The translations under genes and the position numbers were made by a program. Under the pieces are notes generated by a model. It searched no databases and was not told the origin of the DNA. It was given only the letters and a program-made list of their open reading frames with translations. Below are positions 1-12,084 of a stretch of 64,000 nucleotides of DNA, one piece after another. Position 1 is the first letter of the stretch; every line of letters starts with the position of its first letter. Source of the stretch: Heterobilharzia americana (taxonomy: Eukaryota; Platyhelminthes; Trematoda; Strigeidida; Schistosomatidae). The DNA lies in NCBI GenBank assembly GCA_944470555.2, contig OX104127.1, positions 144,313,787 to 144,377,786 of the forward strand. Direction: 5' to 3'.

Positions 1-663
1 AAAGTAGTACAGAACCACCCTTCATTTGTTCAAAGGGAAGAAAAATACACATTTAGCTAGTCAAGTGAAACCTTTACTTCGATTAAGGATTAGGTGAGGG
101 ATTTTTGCGAAGCATCAATAAAGGGAAGGCTTGTTCATAGTAGGCTTTCTAAAGATATCGAATAAATCTAGAAAACCTATATCAAAATAAGAACAGCACT
201 GATATGGCAGATAAAGTAAGTCCAAGGAGTTCCAGAAAGCTGTCTGTATACAGCTTAGAAGCGAACTAGTAAGTCCACTGACATTCTTTTGAAAATGCAA
301 ACATGTACACAAGCGTAAAAGGGTAGGGTACTTCTCTTGAGATTTTCTTGGTGATTGGATAACAGAATCTAGCTGTTCTAAGTAACTAAGCAGTTCTGTT
401 TTAACTGCTCCCAGGTTATATGGTTGGCTAAATCTTCACAGTTTATGTATTGCATTGGTCAATCACGAAGGTAATTTGATAACTGAATGGTCCCTAGAAA
501 TCCTGGGACTATTAGAAATAAACAGACGGCTAAATATTTCAGTCATTCCCTTCTAACTAAGTTCTTTTAGCTTACTGTGTATTTAGGAGTGAGAAGTATT
601 TCTTACTCCCTAACAGCCGAAAGACAAAGACTCATCAAACTATTGTCTTTTGTAGTCTATTTA

Positions 664-853
664 ATAGCAGGGAGAGGAGCCTGGAACGCTTGTTTCGTTT
701 TACTTATGACTGGTCAGCTGGACGTATCTAAACCCCACTAAGTGATGGTATTCCCACTAAGACTTGAACCCGGTATCGATCGCTTCAAGCGACAAAGCGT
801 TATCCTCTAGGTCAGTGGGACGCGAGAGCCACCATTTATGCAACGGGTGTCAG
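664..853 (-). repeat. Family A (Sm-alpha-like) SINE
   Basis: Minus-strand copy: tRNA-like head with GGATAACGC and GGTTCAAGTC-type boxes, then a hammerhead remnant (CUGACCA, GAAAC) in which the conserved G8 is lost. Confidence 0.75.
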
Positions 854-1568
854 TTAATGTTTTTTGATACCTGTTTTTTCCCGTCACTATACTGGGTTGG
901 ATTGCTCGACCTGTGTTGTCTTGTTTTTTCTTGATGACTCAGTACTCTTATTTCGTCGACCTGGACACCGGTTATTTCTGTCTTGTTAGTACCTGAAGAT
1001 ATCCAATGCCAAAAAGTTGTATCAAGTTTCAGATCAAAGAAGTAACAACGAAGAGAATTTTTTCACATCGAAGTCACTGAAACTGTACAGCCATTCAGGT
1101 GTAATGAAACTGCTACACAATATTTAATTTATTTATAGCACAACACAGGCTTGATGGTAACTTTGAACGCCTTCAGCAGGATTAGTGATTTGCCTCTGAT
1201 CCAACTTATTTAAACACTGTCATTAACAGACATTTGCATTGTTACAGGGAGTTAGTTACAGCTTTTCATTGAACTGTGAGCGTCTTCTATATTCTTGATT
1301 TCCCTTTCTGCTTAAGAAGTACACTGTGCGGCGAAAAAATTTTTTGTAAAGAACTTATTTATCAACTTTGAAACAGTGAATAAACAATCATTCCACTTTT
1401 CTAATCCCTCATGTATTATTGTTCACATTATTACTACCATTGAAACTATTTGTTGTTTGATACCCGTAATCTCAAGTTGGGTCAAAATTGCTAGACCTCT
1501 GCCTGCAGATATGCTTCTATGTGGATAACTTGATGCTGCCCAACTTCTCATTATCTTGCGATCCACCT

Positions 1569-1738
1569 GGTGGCTAGTAGTGGAATACAGGACATATGCT
1601 TCCTCCTATTAAGGATTTTTCAGCAGGATGTACCTGCACCTCAGAGAGTGATGTTGTTCCCACTGAGACTAGGACCCAGCACCCTTCGCTTTCGACCCCA
1701 GAGTGCTCTTTACTAGGATACTGGAGCACAACAGCCAC
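1569..1738 (-). repeat. Family A SINE, degraded
   Basis: Shares the head GGGAACAACATCACT and the tail GTGGAATACAGGA/CTAGTAGC with other copies. The hammerhead stems are mutated. Confidence 0.65.
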
Positions 1739-1739
1739 C

Positions 1740-1800
1740 CGGGATCCAGATGGATCCGGCTAATGAGTCCAAAATAGGACAAAACATCTGTCCAAGGTTT
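1740..1800 (+). repeat. Hammerhead-like fragment
   Basis: Contains CTAATGAGTCCAAAATAGGACAAAAC, recalling CUGAUGA and GAAAC with both core boxes mutated. It abuts the copy at 1569-1738 in opposite orientation. Confidence 0.45.
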
Positions 1801-1854
1801 CACTTCTATTCAACAAACGAACTAAAATATTAACATTGTTGATTTATTTATTTT

Positions 1855-3775
1855 ATTTAATTTTACTTATAATTTTGTACATAGAGTGAATCTGTTGTAA
1901 CATCAAATACTTGGAATGCCTTAATACGTCAAAATTATTGTCTGGAATAAAATTATTATCACTGACTTGGTGAACACAATGATCACATAATTTCTTGAAC
2001 AATTGCTCAAATATCGAGAAAGAATCTAACGAAAGTGGTGAAAGCGACTCTGACCTATAGTAACAAAAGTTACATGGTTACTTTGAAAATGTTTTCGATA
2101 AGAGAACTTTCAGAAAATTAAAATTAGACAAATTATTACAAAGTTTATATCTATAGTCAAAAAACTGAAGCACAGCTTCACAATGTAACATGAATTCCCA
2201 CTATACTTGTGAACGCTTAATCAGTTACCTGTACAATTCCACCCATGAAGGGAGTTGAGGCAAAGTACAGAAATAATTAACAGTCGTACATTTTTTAATC
2301 GAAATGACAGTTCAGATGGAAGCAACACAAAATGCCTGGCCTGGGAAGCAACAATACACAGGTAGTTCCCGTAGTCTTTTTATGCTTTCGTGTTCATATT
2401 ACTTACTATTGTTGAGTAGTACGATACGTTTCTTCAAAATGTAACTTAATCCACCATTTTAACTGTTCATTTTAACAACCCACCATATTAGTACCATTTC
2501 TACTTGATCATATTTTTGTTCGACCCTTAGTTGTTGGTTATTTATTTGTCTAATCCTTTTCACCTTACCCTGTGAATTCATACGTTTCTATCAATTTTAA
2601 CCATTGTTTCTTCGAATACATCTCTGTTGTTTATTTTGTAAGCGCACTTCCTGTGAAGTGCTTATGACTGAGATAAGCTTACAAATACCGCACGATAAAA
2701 GTTTGTGGTTGATATGTCTTTATATTTATTGAATAATATGGCACCATATCCCACATAAATCCTGCATTTTGGGTTTTATGTATCACCCAAGTGTTTGGTT
2801 ATTAGGCGAAGGATCAACTAATTTTATTGGTTCAAATTTCTTAGAAGAAATTCTCTATGATCTTGTGACATTTTTTCAAGCTTTAGACTGTGTTATTTAG
2901 TCACAATCTTTTGAACGGTTTCATGCTTTTTCCAACGATCTAAACTGTAATACCTCAGACTGCAACACTATTCAAATTTGAAAAGTATCCTAATAAATTG
3001 TTAGATTTTCATCCTTTCAACCGATCCTTTAACGTCAACGTTGATGCTTGACATTATTACAAGATTTCAGTAGTCTAAGTGATACAGAAGATAAATTTCC
3101 ATCACATTTCAGATGGAATGATAACTTTGAGTGACTTGCTAGCTGAATCTGTCACCATCTATCTATTTAAGGATAATTCTTTATTGTATGACTTGTTTTT
3201 CGTAACTAGGTAGTTGTAACTATATCATATCTATTATTGGATTAGCGGATATCTTACATATTGCATGTTACTGATGGATAATGACTAAGAGTGAAATCTA
3301 AAATGTGCGTTATGCCATATTATGTACTCGTCATTGACGGGAAATTACAACCCATAATAACTTATAACTTATTTACTGGTCACTAGGGTCAGTTTAACTG
3401 ACATCTGTAAGCTTCTTTTAATTATTACTAAGAATACCACTTAACGAGGTAAGCGCACCAAGTTAAGAGTCTAAGCAGTAATACTGGAGTTAGCCATGTG
3501 GTGTAAAAATGAAGGCTGGAGACTAAAACGCAGTACAATTGTAGTAGAAACGATGATCGTCTTTCGTAAAGGCTATAGCTTTAAAAACACTAAAATCAAC
3601 TTTGTTGTCAATGCATATAACCCCCTGTTAGTACATGGTAGGTGCAAGAAAGATAATTTACTTAATAAAGGTAATCCTATCACCTTGTTCTTTATGTTTA
3701 TTTTTGTTAGGCTAGTGTTAGAGCGGGTGTTTCAAAATGAAAGCTAAGTTTCAGGGAAATATAGCATGTTATTTG
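1855..3775. other. No gene or recognised repeat
   Basis: AT-rich sequence. The short ORF at 3496-3747 has no recognisable motif. Confidence 0.5.
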
Positions 3776-3777
3776 TT

Positions 3778-3885
3778 ACTGATGAATAATGGCTAGCAGT
3801 GAAATCAAGGACTCATGTTTCGTTCATTTTGAGACTTACTCATCAGCTGGATAGATCTACCTCCCAATGAGCGACAAAATTAAAT
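3778..3885 (-). repeat. Family A SINE, 3' part with hammerhead core
   Basis: The tRNA-like head is lost. The ribozyme region and the terminal block GCTAGCCATTATTCATC remain. Confidence 0.65.
3804..3852 (-). ncRNA. Hammerhead ribozyme, core retained
   Basis: Minus strand: stem I AUCCAG/CUUGAU (one mismatch), core CUGAUGA, GAA, then stem III segment and GUC cleavage triplet (cut after 3810). Stem II is expanded and weak, so activity is uncertain. Confidence 0.5.
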
Positions 3886-4274
3886 ATAACACTTGTTAAA
3901 TGATCCTTAAAGAAGACTTGAGGGAGAAGAATGATTTTATTCTCATAAAATTTTGAACGTCAGTAATAAAACTGCTTTCAAAAGATTAAATCCCAAAGCA
4001 CAGCATCATTTATGAATGGAGATTATTATCAATGAAGTGAAGAAAATGCCACTTGCTGGTGATAATTATAATCCTTATGGAAAGAGATCAGTTAGTCACC
4101 ATATTGTATTGAAATGACCCCCTATTTATTAGCTATTTTCATAGATTTTATGCCAAATAGTTCGTTGCAAAGAATAATGCTCAAGTGTTTCAAGAGGTCC
4201 AGCCGATTTCGTCCTCACATGTACTAAATGAAATGATTAATATAAGAGTAAAACTTGGGCATTATGGTCTATTG

Positions 4275-4385
4275 TAATTCCATTTTAGTCTGTTTAGAAA
4301 TATCACACAGTGAAATAGTAGCATTGGCTGGATAACGTTTCGGACACAATTTATTGTCCATACTCATATCAGGTAACCCCACAAC
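4275..4385 (-). repeat. PLE1 left terminal (pseudo-LTR) repeat
   Basis: About 110 bp, near-identical by eye to the reverse complement of 6291-6403. Both contain TTGTGTCCGAAACGTTATCC and TTTCACTGTGTGATATTTCT. The GTCCGAAAC string preceded by a self-complementary GGACAA/TTGTGTCC stem resembles a degraded hammerhead half. Confidence 0.85.
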
Positions 4386-4526
4386 TTCGAGACAGACTTT
4401 ATATATTCCCCACTTTCTCTCCTTCTCTGTGATGACAAGGGTAGTAGAACTTTTCATATATCTGGGACAGGTGCAGAATCATTTCTATTAACGCATGTAT
4501 TTGGTGTTGATTCGATAAACGAAGAT

Positions 4527-4853
4527 TCAGTCGGTTATCAATCTCTCCCTCCACCCAACTAAGTTAGTCGCCCTATCCCAACCTACTGTGTGATTGTGTG
4601 TCATCGCATGCAGAGCTATAACCGAGCTTTTCTCCAGATTTCTTATCTTATTAGGATCTACTAATCCTGACTTAGCTAAGTTTTTGTGCTCTGTTATTCT
4701 AATCGACCCTGGTCGACTGCTTTGACGTATGTACTTGACCTCGCAATCATTGCAAGGGATCTGGTAAACCAGATTATTTTGCTCAATTGCATCGATAGGA
4801 TCTTTTAACCTACAAAGCTTGTTTCTAAGTGAGTTTGTTGGTTTGAATGCCAC
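4527..4853 (-). pseudogene. PLE1 GIY-YIG endonuclease domain
   Basis: C-terminal endonuclease of the Penelope-like element, which nicks target DNA for priming. The motif order VYQIPCNDC, KYIR, RITEHK fits the family pattern (V)Y.IPC..C...YIG. The glycine of YIG is replaced by arginine, so activity is doubtful. It is one frame off the RT because of a 4-bp duplication just upstream (4861-4868). The reading ends at a stop at 4527, before the left pseudo-LTR. Confidence 0.82.
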
Positions 4854-4854
4854 T

Positions 4855-5012
4855 TTAATCCCAGCCAGCCTTATTGAGAATTCTTCTTAGTGCTTCTGAG
4901 GTACCTTCCTTGTACGGTAACACAGCAGAGGTTTTGAATTCTCTCTTAACCCTGTCGCCATTATTGTCATTGGTAATGGGATTATTTTTAATAACATCTG
5001 TATTACTACTAT

Positions 5013-5096
<84 letters not shown>

Positions 5097-6283
5097 CACT
5101 GCTAATATTCTCCTTTCGATTTCTTATGAATTTATTTATAAATTTTGGTGGGTAATTATTAAGACGTAGGGTATTCTTGATGTGTCCAATTTCTTGTCGC
5201 AGATTTTCCGATCTGCTAGTAAGCTTTTTCTCTCTATCACTTAAGCATTTAACTAGACCTACTTTAACTGAAATGGGGTGGGAGGATTTGAAGTCTAAGT
5301 AGTGATTCGAATGGGCAGCTTTCCTATCGACACTAGTCTCTAGATTTCCTTCTTGTGTTCGTTTAATCTTGCAATCCATCATTGCTAGCTCACCTTTTTC
5401 ACTTTCTAAGTCACAGGTAAATTGGATTGCATTCACTTCTGAATTTATATTTGCCAAGAACCTATTGATGTGTTCCGATTTCAGTATTGTAAGCGTATCA
5501 TCTACATATCGGAACCATATCTTTGGAGTAGGAGTAAATGTTTTAAGGGCCACCTGTTCCCAACTATCCATAAATATGTCTGCGACGATAGGGGATATTG
5601 GTGATCCCATGGCAACACCTTCAGTTTGTTGATACATTTTATTCTGAAACTTAAAAACAGTAGATTTTAGGCACAATCGTACTCCTAGTATGATTTCCTC
5701 GATCAGCACTTTAGTTCGATGTGTAAGTTCTTTGTCATCTTTAAGCCCATTTCTAACTGCCTCTAGAGCCATGTCAATCGGTATATTTGTGTAAAGGCTA
5801 GTTATGTCAGAACTAACCATTTTTTTCACTGTCATCTAAGCGTATGTTGTCTAATCTATGCTTTAAGAGGTCATAAGAGTTGGTAAGTCGAGACTTTGAG
5901 TGATTTCTTATTGGGTCTAACACCATTGCTAAATATTTAGACAACTCATAAGTCGGAGTGTTTCTAACATCTACTGTAGGCCTGATGGGATAACCTGGCT
6001 TATGAATCTTAATAGTACCATATATTTTACTGGGATTATTAGTTTTCAGCATTAAATTAAACCACTTTCACTCACCTAGAAATGGCTTCATCCAGCGTGT
6101 CAGATCCCCTATCGATTTCTTGACCTTATTCATGATAGTATCCACTGACTTCTTAATTTTTTCACATGGTCCTGTTTCTATATGCTCGTTCACTTTGTAG
6201 ATGTAGTCAAATTTGTTCATTACAACTGCTGATTTGCTTTTATCCGATTTGACAATTACTATATTGTTATCATTTTGAAGGTT
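4855..6283 (-). pseudogene. PLE1 reverse transcriptase, disrupted
   Basis: Penelope-type reverse transcriptase that would copy element RNA at a nicked target. In order are IVIVKSDKSKSAVVM, GTIKIHKPGYPIRPTVD (the Penelope motif around KIHKPG), SSDITSLYTNIPID, GVAMGSPISPIVADI and WFRYVDDTLTI with both catalytic aspartates. A TGA interrupts the frame at 6068-6070. A run of seven T on the plus strand (5820-5826) throws the frame off between SEK and MVSSD. After the RT, a tract of roughly 30 serines encoded by a microsatellite precedes the endonuclease. The frame ends where CCAG is duplicated at 4861-4868. The start is not present because the element is 5'-truncated at about 6283. Confidence 0.88.
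5002..5097. repeat. (ACT)n microsatellite inside PLE1
   Basis: Nearly perfect trinucleotide array. On the element's coding strand it is (AGT)n, giving a serine tract between the RT and endonuclease domains. Other frames give poly-Leu or poly-Val ORFs, which are artefacts. Confidence 0.97.
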
Positions 6284-6290
6284 CCCGGGT

Positions 6291-6403
6291 TGTGGAGTTA
6301 CCGAATATGAATATAGACAATAAATTGTGTCCGAAACGTTATCCAGTAAATGCTACTGTTTCACTGTGTGATATTTCTAATAAACAGACTAAAATGAAAT
6401 TCA
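6291..6403 (+). repeat. PLE1 right terminal (pseudo-LTR) repeat, inverted
   Basis: Inverted partner of 4275-4385. It differs from it by scattered substitutions and an insertion of three bases near 6386, so the two termini have diverged slightly. Confidence 0.85.
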
Positions 6404-6959
6404 ATGAAATGATGTTTTGGTTTATAAACCGAAGTTTCGCATAGGTTAAATATTTTTAGAAGGATGTTAGCAATACGGAAATGAACTTGTCTATGTCTGT
6501 CTGACTAAGTAAAGTCCAATAATTTTACTTCACAAGCAAAGGAAGTGTCAGTCATAGTCATCTTTTTCTTAATCATCGTTTTCCATATGTGTTTGAATTT
6601 GACAGAATTGGAAACTTCTCGAAAATACTTGTTATACTTGACTACTGGAGCGTATTTTCATTCGTACTAACCACAAGAAACTTTCTGAAAAATCTGCAAA
6701 ACAGAATTCTTCGAATGCTTTAGCAAAATAATTCTTTAATGCTTCTGAATCTAATATTCATGAAGTAGATCTTCTTAAGGATAACAAGAACTTACTCTTG
6801 TCGATGATATGCCTCAGTATGTTTTGTACCGAGTTTTAGGGAGTAGCTGTTCTAAAGACCTTATTCCAACTTTCTATCAACCATGTCATATGTACGAATT
6901 CTTTGTATTCTCATTCAAAGCGAACAAATTAGGTTGCTTTTGGGGTTGGGTGATACCCA

Positions 6960-7245
6960 GATTGTTCATATCAGGTTGGTTTCTCTGTGGATTGACCTTT
7001 TTAACGAACCATCAGGTTTTCCCTTCAACGAGATGTTAAGAATATGGAATTCTGAGTTGTTCCTAACTTCCATTGTGAAACTAATTAAGGGACAACCCAT
7101 ACTGAATTTGAGAAGATCGGCGTGAAGATCAGTTTTCTTATCGTAGACGATGAAATTATCATCCGTGTATCTTCTATATAGATGGGAATAATCAATAATT
7201 GGTTGTAGTGTGGTGTTTTCCAAACGTGCCATAAAACAATCTGCT
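6960..7245 (-). pseudogene. Penelope RT fragment (family 2)
   Basis: Minus-strand reading gives MARLENTTL, HLYRRYTDDNFIVYD (palm motif with YTDD), DLLKFSMGCPLISFTME and DGSLKRSIHRETN. This is the region around and after the Penelope RT catalytic box. It is a different family from PLE1 and closer to the element at 33085-34885. Both ends are truncated and the frame decays below 6966. Confidence 0.75.
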
Positions 7246-7842
7246 AGAAGCGGGCGATTAAGCTTAAATTGCTGAAGTTCCTAGGGAACATTACTGACAT
7301 AATTATAAAGACCTTAATGCTTGTTCGGACTGATGGTTAGTTTCGATAACACAGCAGTATTTCAGGGCATTAAATTAGAAACAAAGTGATTAGTCTTCAA
7401 AATTGTGTATTGCTCTACATTAAGAGATTTTAATTTTTTTGGAAGTATTCCCTGAAATGTTAGAAATAGTGATGATGAATAAAAAAACGGTTCCTAAGGT
7501 TAACAAGGAACCCTAAGGTAGTGTAAATATCTCTCTCATATCTTATACCTACACACCATACACCACATCAGAGGCTTAAAGATAATTTTTGTTCACTGGT
7601 TATATACAGTTTCTGATTCACTATGCATTTTTTCAAAAGCTTAATCTGTTAGTTGTTTTCTCGAAAAGTCATTTCTTACAGCCTAAAAATCTTGAAACGC
7701 AGAAGATTTATAGATATTTCTGCATGAATTTTTCTTATCTTTTCTCCAGGGTTGATTGTTGTGTAGAGATGATTCAAGTCGGGCTTCACGATCTTTTTCA
7801 AACATAACATACTGATGCAGAACAACATGAATAGCTAAAAAC

Positions 7843-8255
7843 TACTCAGGACATGTTGTTTTCGCCAGCCAGATTAGAGTCTTCCAAACACCGGATGGCT
7901 GTTTCGTTCATTCGGGGCTGAGCTGATTAGCAGCGTACCCAAAGAAATTCAGCTCGTAGAGCCGAGTTAGTTCAGATCCCTTGATCACCTACTTCCGCTG
8001 GAAACTACTCAGCCAAGATTACAAGGTGTGATCTCTGAAACAAACGTGTCATGAAATAGTGAAAGACACTACTACTGAACAACTTGAGAAGTTGGAAACA
8101 ACTCAGGCTGATTACTAGTATTTCGCCAGATCATTCCAATCTGGCTAGTCGGACGAGAGTTTCGCTCATTTGGGGCAGAGGTGATCAGCGGTTTACTTGG
8201 AAAAATTCAGCTCATACATCCAAATTACTTTAAATCACCTGAATCTGGTTAGTTG
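7843..8255 (-). repeat. Family E: two tandem units (about 258 bp) with hammerhead-like core
   Basis: Two related units lie 258 bp apart (landmark GTTTCG at 7901 and 8159). Read on minus, each has CCCC(A/G)AATGA.CGAAAC preceded by a mutated CUGAUNA box and followed by a (A/G)TCCG cleavage-like site. Both are degenerate. No tRNA-like head was recognised. Confidence 0.5.
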
Positions 8256-8259
8256 ACTT

Positions 8260-9755
8260 GTATGGACCGGTGTATCTAAAATAGGATGATAAGTTTGAAA
8301 ATGACTTACAAACTGCACTGTTCACATTGACATTTCTTGCAGCTGATTAGCTTTTCAACTGCCCAAGTGACGAAATCCACAGATCAACCTGAGTGGTTTC
8401 TAAGTTCTTAAGTTGTTCAGTATCAGTATCTTTCTCTGGTTCATGATACTTTTAGCAAAAAGATCACACTTTGTGATCTTGGTTGATGGTTGGTTTCCAA
8501 CAGAAATTCTACTGATTAGCACCACTATTGGGGAGTTGAACAACTACTCAGCTCTTGAGAATGTCAAAGTGAACTGTGCAATTTTTAAGTCGTTTGCAAA
8601 TTGATCAACCTATCTTCCAAATGTATTTAAACATCCAAGTTAATTGATATCCAAGCAAGCCTTCATTCATTATTTCTTTTTTCTCCGTCGCTGAAGGTTC
8701 AAATGACTGCGTTAAGTGAATGCTAAGAAGTAAGTTTTTCTTCCAATAGTATTGGTGTTCAGTGATATAATGTCAACTACAAGTGAACAATTAGACTTTA
8801 GACCTAAGTTATCAATAAACTGATGGGAGCGTGGCATATATATACACAAGGGAAAATGATAAGAAATTAATAAATTGCCAGTGCAGAGGCTGACCAAAGT
8901 CAGAGACTCTCAGTTTCCTCATATAGTGGATCCAGCTAGAGGCTTTCTTAGAATTCAACATGATATGAATAGGTCAGAAAAGATCATAAGAGAAACTTAA
9001 TCCAAGGAAAATAACATTCGATTTATTTTCTACAATAATACCACCAATTTGACGACAGTCAGGGAATTGAAGCAGTTCATATAAGCCTTTTTTCATATCT
9101 AAGAATAAAATCTAGTGTCTGAAATTTCGAAGGATCTAGCAGGATACTTGGTTCCGACAGAAATATAGGACGATGAATACCTAAGTGTTGCTTCAGACAG
9201 AAGTAATTACAACACTTCCGTTTACTGGTAATGAATAGTTTGTACCCAGATTTGCATTATTTGTTTGAAATGTGTAGTTCTTAATAAACTTGCGACTAAC
9301 TTGACGTTCTGATTGATAAACTTTTTAAATTTGTTTGTTCGAAGACGCCAAACAAAACTGAATACTTGAGTACTAAATAATTAGTATAGATAGGAATGAA
9401 ATTCTCAGCTTCACAATCTGAACTTATATTTTTATAGGCCAATAGCTAACTTTTCACTGATATCAATTGAATATCATGTTTTATTTGCTAAACTAATGGG
9501 ATTCATACTGAAATTCACTGTACCTTCATAAATATATGAAACTTCTTAGTGAATGCCAACTTGAAGTGAATAAAATCCGTACAAACTCTCAAACTGAAAT
9601 ACTAACTTGCTTCGAAATGAAATTCCAACAATTTCTAATGAGGAATTGTAACCGGTGAGATAAGTCAGGTAGGACGTGAGGACAGCTACTCAATGACAGT
9701 ACTGAATGAATGTCACTCTATATTACGAACTAACAGGAGTAAGAAAATGTGAACT
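8260..9755. other. No gene or recognised repeat
   Basis: AT-rich with only random-looking short ORFs. Confidence 0.5.
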
Positions 9756-9761
9756 ACAGAA

Positions 9762-9952
9762 TTCCGAGCCAGTGGCTCAATGGCAACATACTGACCACGG
9801 AACCTGAAGGCTCTGAGTAATTTGAGTTCTATCTGTGGTAAGGTAGTAGGTCCTCACTGGTGGAGATTCCCCGTAGTGTGGTGAAACATCTGTGCAGCAC
9901 TCCCAGTTTCCCAATGGTTCTCCGACTGACGTCAGTCTATGATGATTTCCAA
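9762..9952 (+). repeat. Family B SINE/retrozyme-like copy, degraded
   Basis: Head CCAGTGGCTCAATGG (A-box-like) and 3' end GACTGACGTCAGTCTATGATG. The ribozyme region is decayed (GTGAAACATCTGTGCAGCACTCCCAG). Confidence 0.65.
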
Positions 9953-10829
9953 ACTGAAATATGAAACTTCTAACGTACTCCAAAATTCTCCTACTGACTT
10001 TTATCTGTATATACTAACTGACTTTGTTTTGTATAATAGTCGTTGAATGCACATGTTCAATAAGGGAGTCAATATAAATTTTAATAAAATATCATATTAA
10101 AACAAGCAATAAAATGTATCAACTGAATATTGATGCATTGAACATATTGATGCTGATTTTAGGTGTGCCTTAAACTAATTGAAAATAAATTAAAAATGAT
10201 GAAAATAATTCACTGGGTAGAAAAACTTTAGGTCAATTTTTTCCAACAATCAACTTTGCCTTAAGAATTTAGAAAAAAATTTTTTTTTAAATAAACGTGT
10301 TACTAGTTTATTTAATTACAATGGTTACCAGGATATGTGAATAGGACTAAATTGTCAGATAATTATATGTGTGTTATTAATTATATACATAATTCAATGA
10401 AAACATCTCATTTCACATAGATTAGTTAATAATATAGCCTAGTTACAGTAACGAATACTTTTCTCACGTTCCAAAGAATCGGTTACTGAATGTCCACACC
10501 TAAATATGTATAAAACCGGAAGTTTAACAAATGCTTCTATCATAGAAAGAGTAGCCGAAATTCTACGGGAAAATACATGAAAATTGTACAATATTTCTGT
10601 ATTTGGATGGATCACCATTGCATTGAATAACGCTCTAGTGAGTAAAGTTATCTGATGGAGGATTTTCACTACAAAATGATGTCAAAAATTTTTTCTATTC
10701 CATTTGAACAATGCGTTTTGGTGAAATTCTAGCCAATAATTTCGTGAAGAAGCTGAGTATGTGAGAAGTATCTTATCTGTTGACTAATATGTAGGATTTC
10801 AAGAAATCTATCTGATATCTAGTAGAGGT

Positions 10830-11690
10830 GACGAGCTATTGGGCTTCTGAATGAGGATGGACCTCTGAGGCTTAGACTCTTTGATATGCTTTCGGTAATC
10901 CTGGTAGACAACCGTTTCTCTGTTCTTTCTACCTACTGGTTCCCGCATGAACATGCGAATTGATAAATACCTACGTTGGTATTCGGGAAGTTTCCAAATA
11001 AGTTATATGTGGCGTTAATGTCATTGTTAGTCATTATTTCATTCAAAGTATTACAATAAATTAAGAGGTTAATTGAAATATGCTATTTGAACAAAATAAT
11101 GACTGTTAATGTCAGCTACACCCCATAAAGCTAACATAAACACATGTCGGATACCGGTAGCCCCGTAATAAAGTGACGTTAATAAGAGTTGGAACCTTGT
11201 CTCTTTCTCTTTTTACAATCCTAAGGAAAAGTGCAAGAATTTCAACTGACCAAACAGTGTTAACGCGATGATGGTTCTCCAGTGAAGTTTGTGCATAAAT
11301 ACTGCAAAAAGTAAAGAGAACAAAGCGAAATTTAGTGAAATCGAAAAGAAACCAGTGTTTATAACTTTGACTTTAATGGGAGATGATTTTGCGACAAGAA
11401 TAAAATGACGAATTCGAAGTACGCTGTTCAGAACCTATCTTCCTGTCAGACTTGTCTGACTTTATCGAGCATGTCCAATCTAAATGAGACAAAGTTCTAG
11501 CTCCTATCAGCTTCAACTGTCTTTATTAATTCACGTGTTCATATGGTGGCTGGTACGTAAAAAAACAGAGAAGCGGTTGTTTGCCAGGACTGCTGAGAAT
11601 ATACCAAGGAATCTAAGCCTCGGAGGTCCATCCTCATCCAGCAGTAAGATGGCTGGTCTTTTGTGCAAGACACCGGAGAGATTCGATGAA
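10830..11690. repeat. Inverted pair of an unclassified repeat
   Basis: 10845-10985 (minus) and about 11515-11645 (plus) align in inverted orientation: CTAAGCCTCNGAGGTCCATC, CAGAGAANCGGTTGT and TTAATTCACGTGTTC versus TCAATTCGCATGTTC. The arms are separated by about 500 bp of unrelated AT-rich DNA. No protein motif was recognised in the 146-codon ORF covering the right arm. Confidence 0.5.
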
Positions 11691-12084
11691 AACCCACATA
11701 TTAGTCCACAAACAAAATACCTCGCACCAACTCGGAGTTCACGAAGTCATCACTACCCTATGAGCTCTGCTGGAACTGTGTATTCTAAAGGGGACAATTA
11801 CCAATTTATCATTACCATCATAATTAGTGACTATCCACCTTCTTATCTTTCCTCAAAATCATTCATATCTGTATTCGTATTGATTTGCATTTCATTATTA
11901 CCGTATTTATTATCATTACGATAGTTGAATGTCTTTGCCAATGTCTAAACAATGAATTGGAAAAATACACAAGTAGGAAAACAAACAACAAAGTTATTTT
12001 ATAGAGTCAACTGTGATAATCAGCCGTAAATTATTAAAATTTTAAGCTGTTTACAATCAAGCCATTGGAATGAAATGAAGTATA

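Larger units (their letters stand above)
4275..6403 (-). mobile_element. Penelope-like retroelement (PLE1) with inverted terminal repeats
   Basis: About 2.1 kb element read on the minus strand: N-terminal RT region, RT core with RYVDD, Ser-rich linker, then a GIY-YIG endonuclease. Related sequences of about 110 bp in opposite orientation bound it (4275-4385 and 6291-6403), as Penelope pseudo-LTRs do. The frame is broken by an in-frame TGA (6068-6070), an A7 run that shifts frame (5820-5826) and a 4-bp tandem duplication (4861-4868). Few lesions suggest recent insertion. The 5' part of the ORF is missing. Confidence 0.9.

Noticed and set aside
4874..5155. Leucine-rich or valine-rich ORFs over the ACT array
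   Set aside because: They are alternative-frame readings of the microsatellite inside the Penelope ORF.
11484..11924. 146-residue plus ORF as a gene
   Set aside because: It covers one arm of an inverted repeat and its composition is unremarkable. No domain was recognised.
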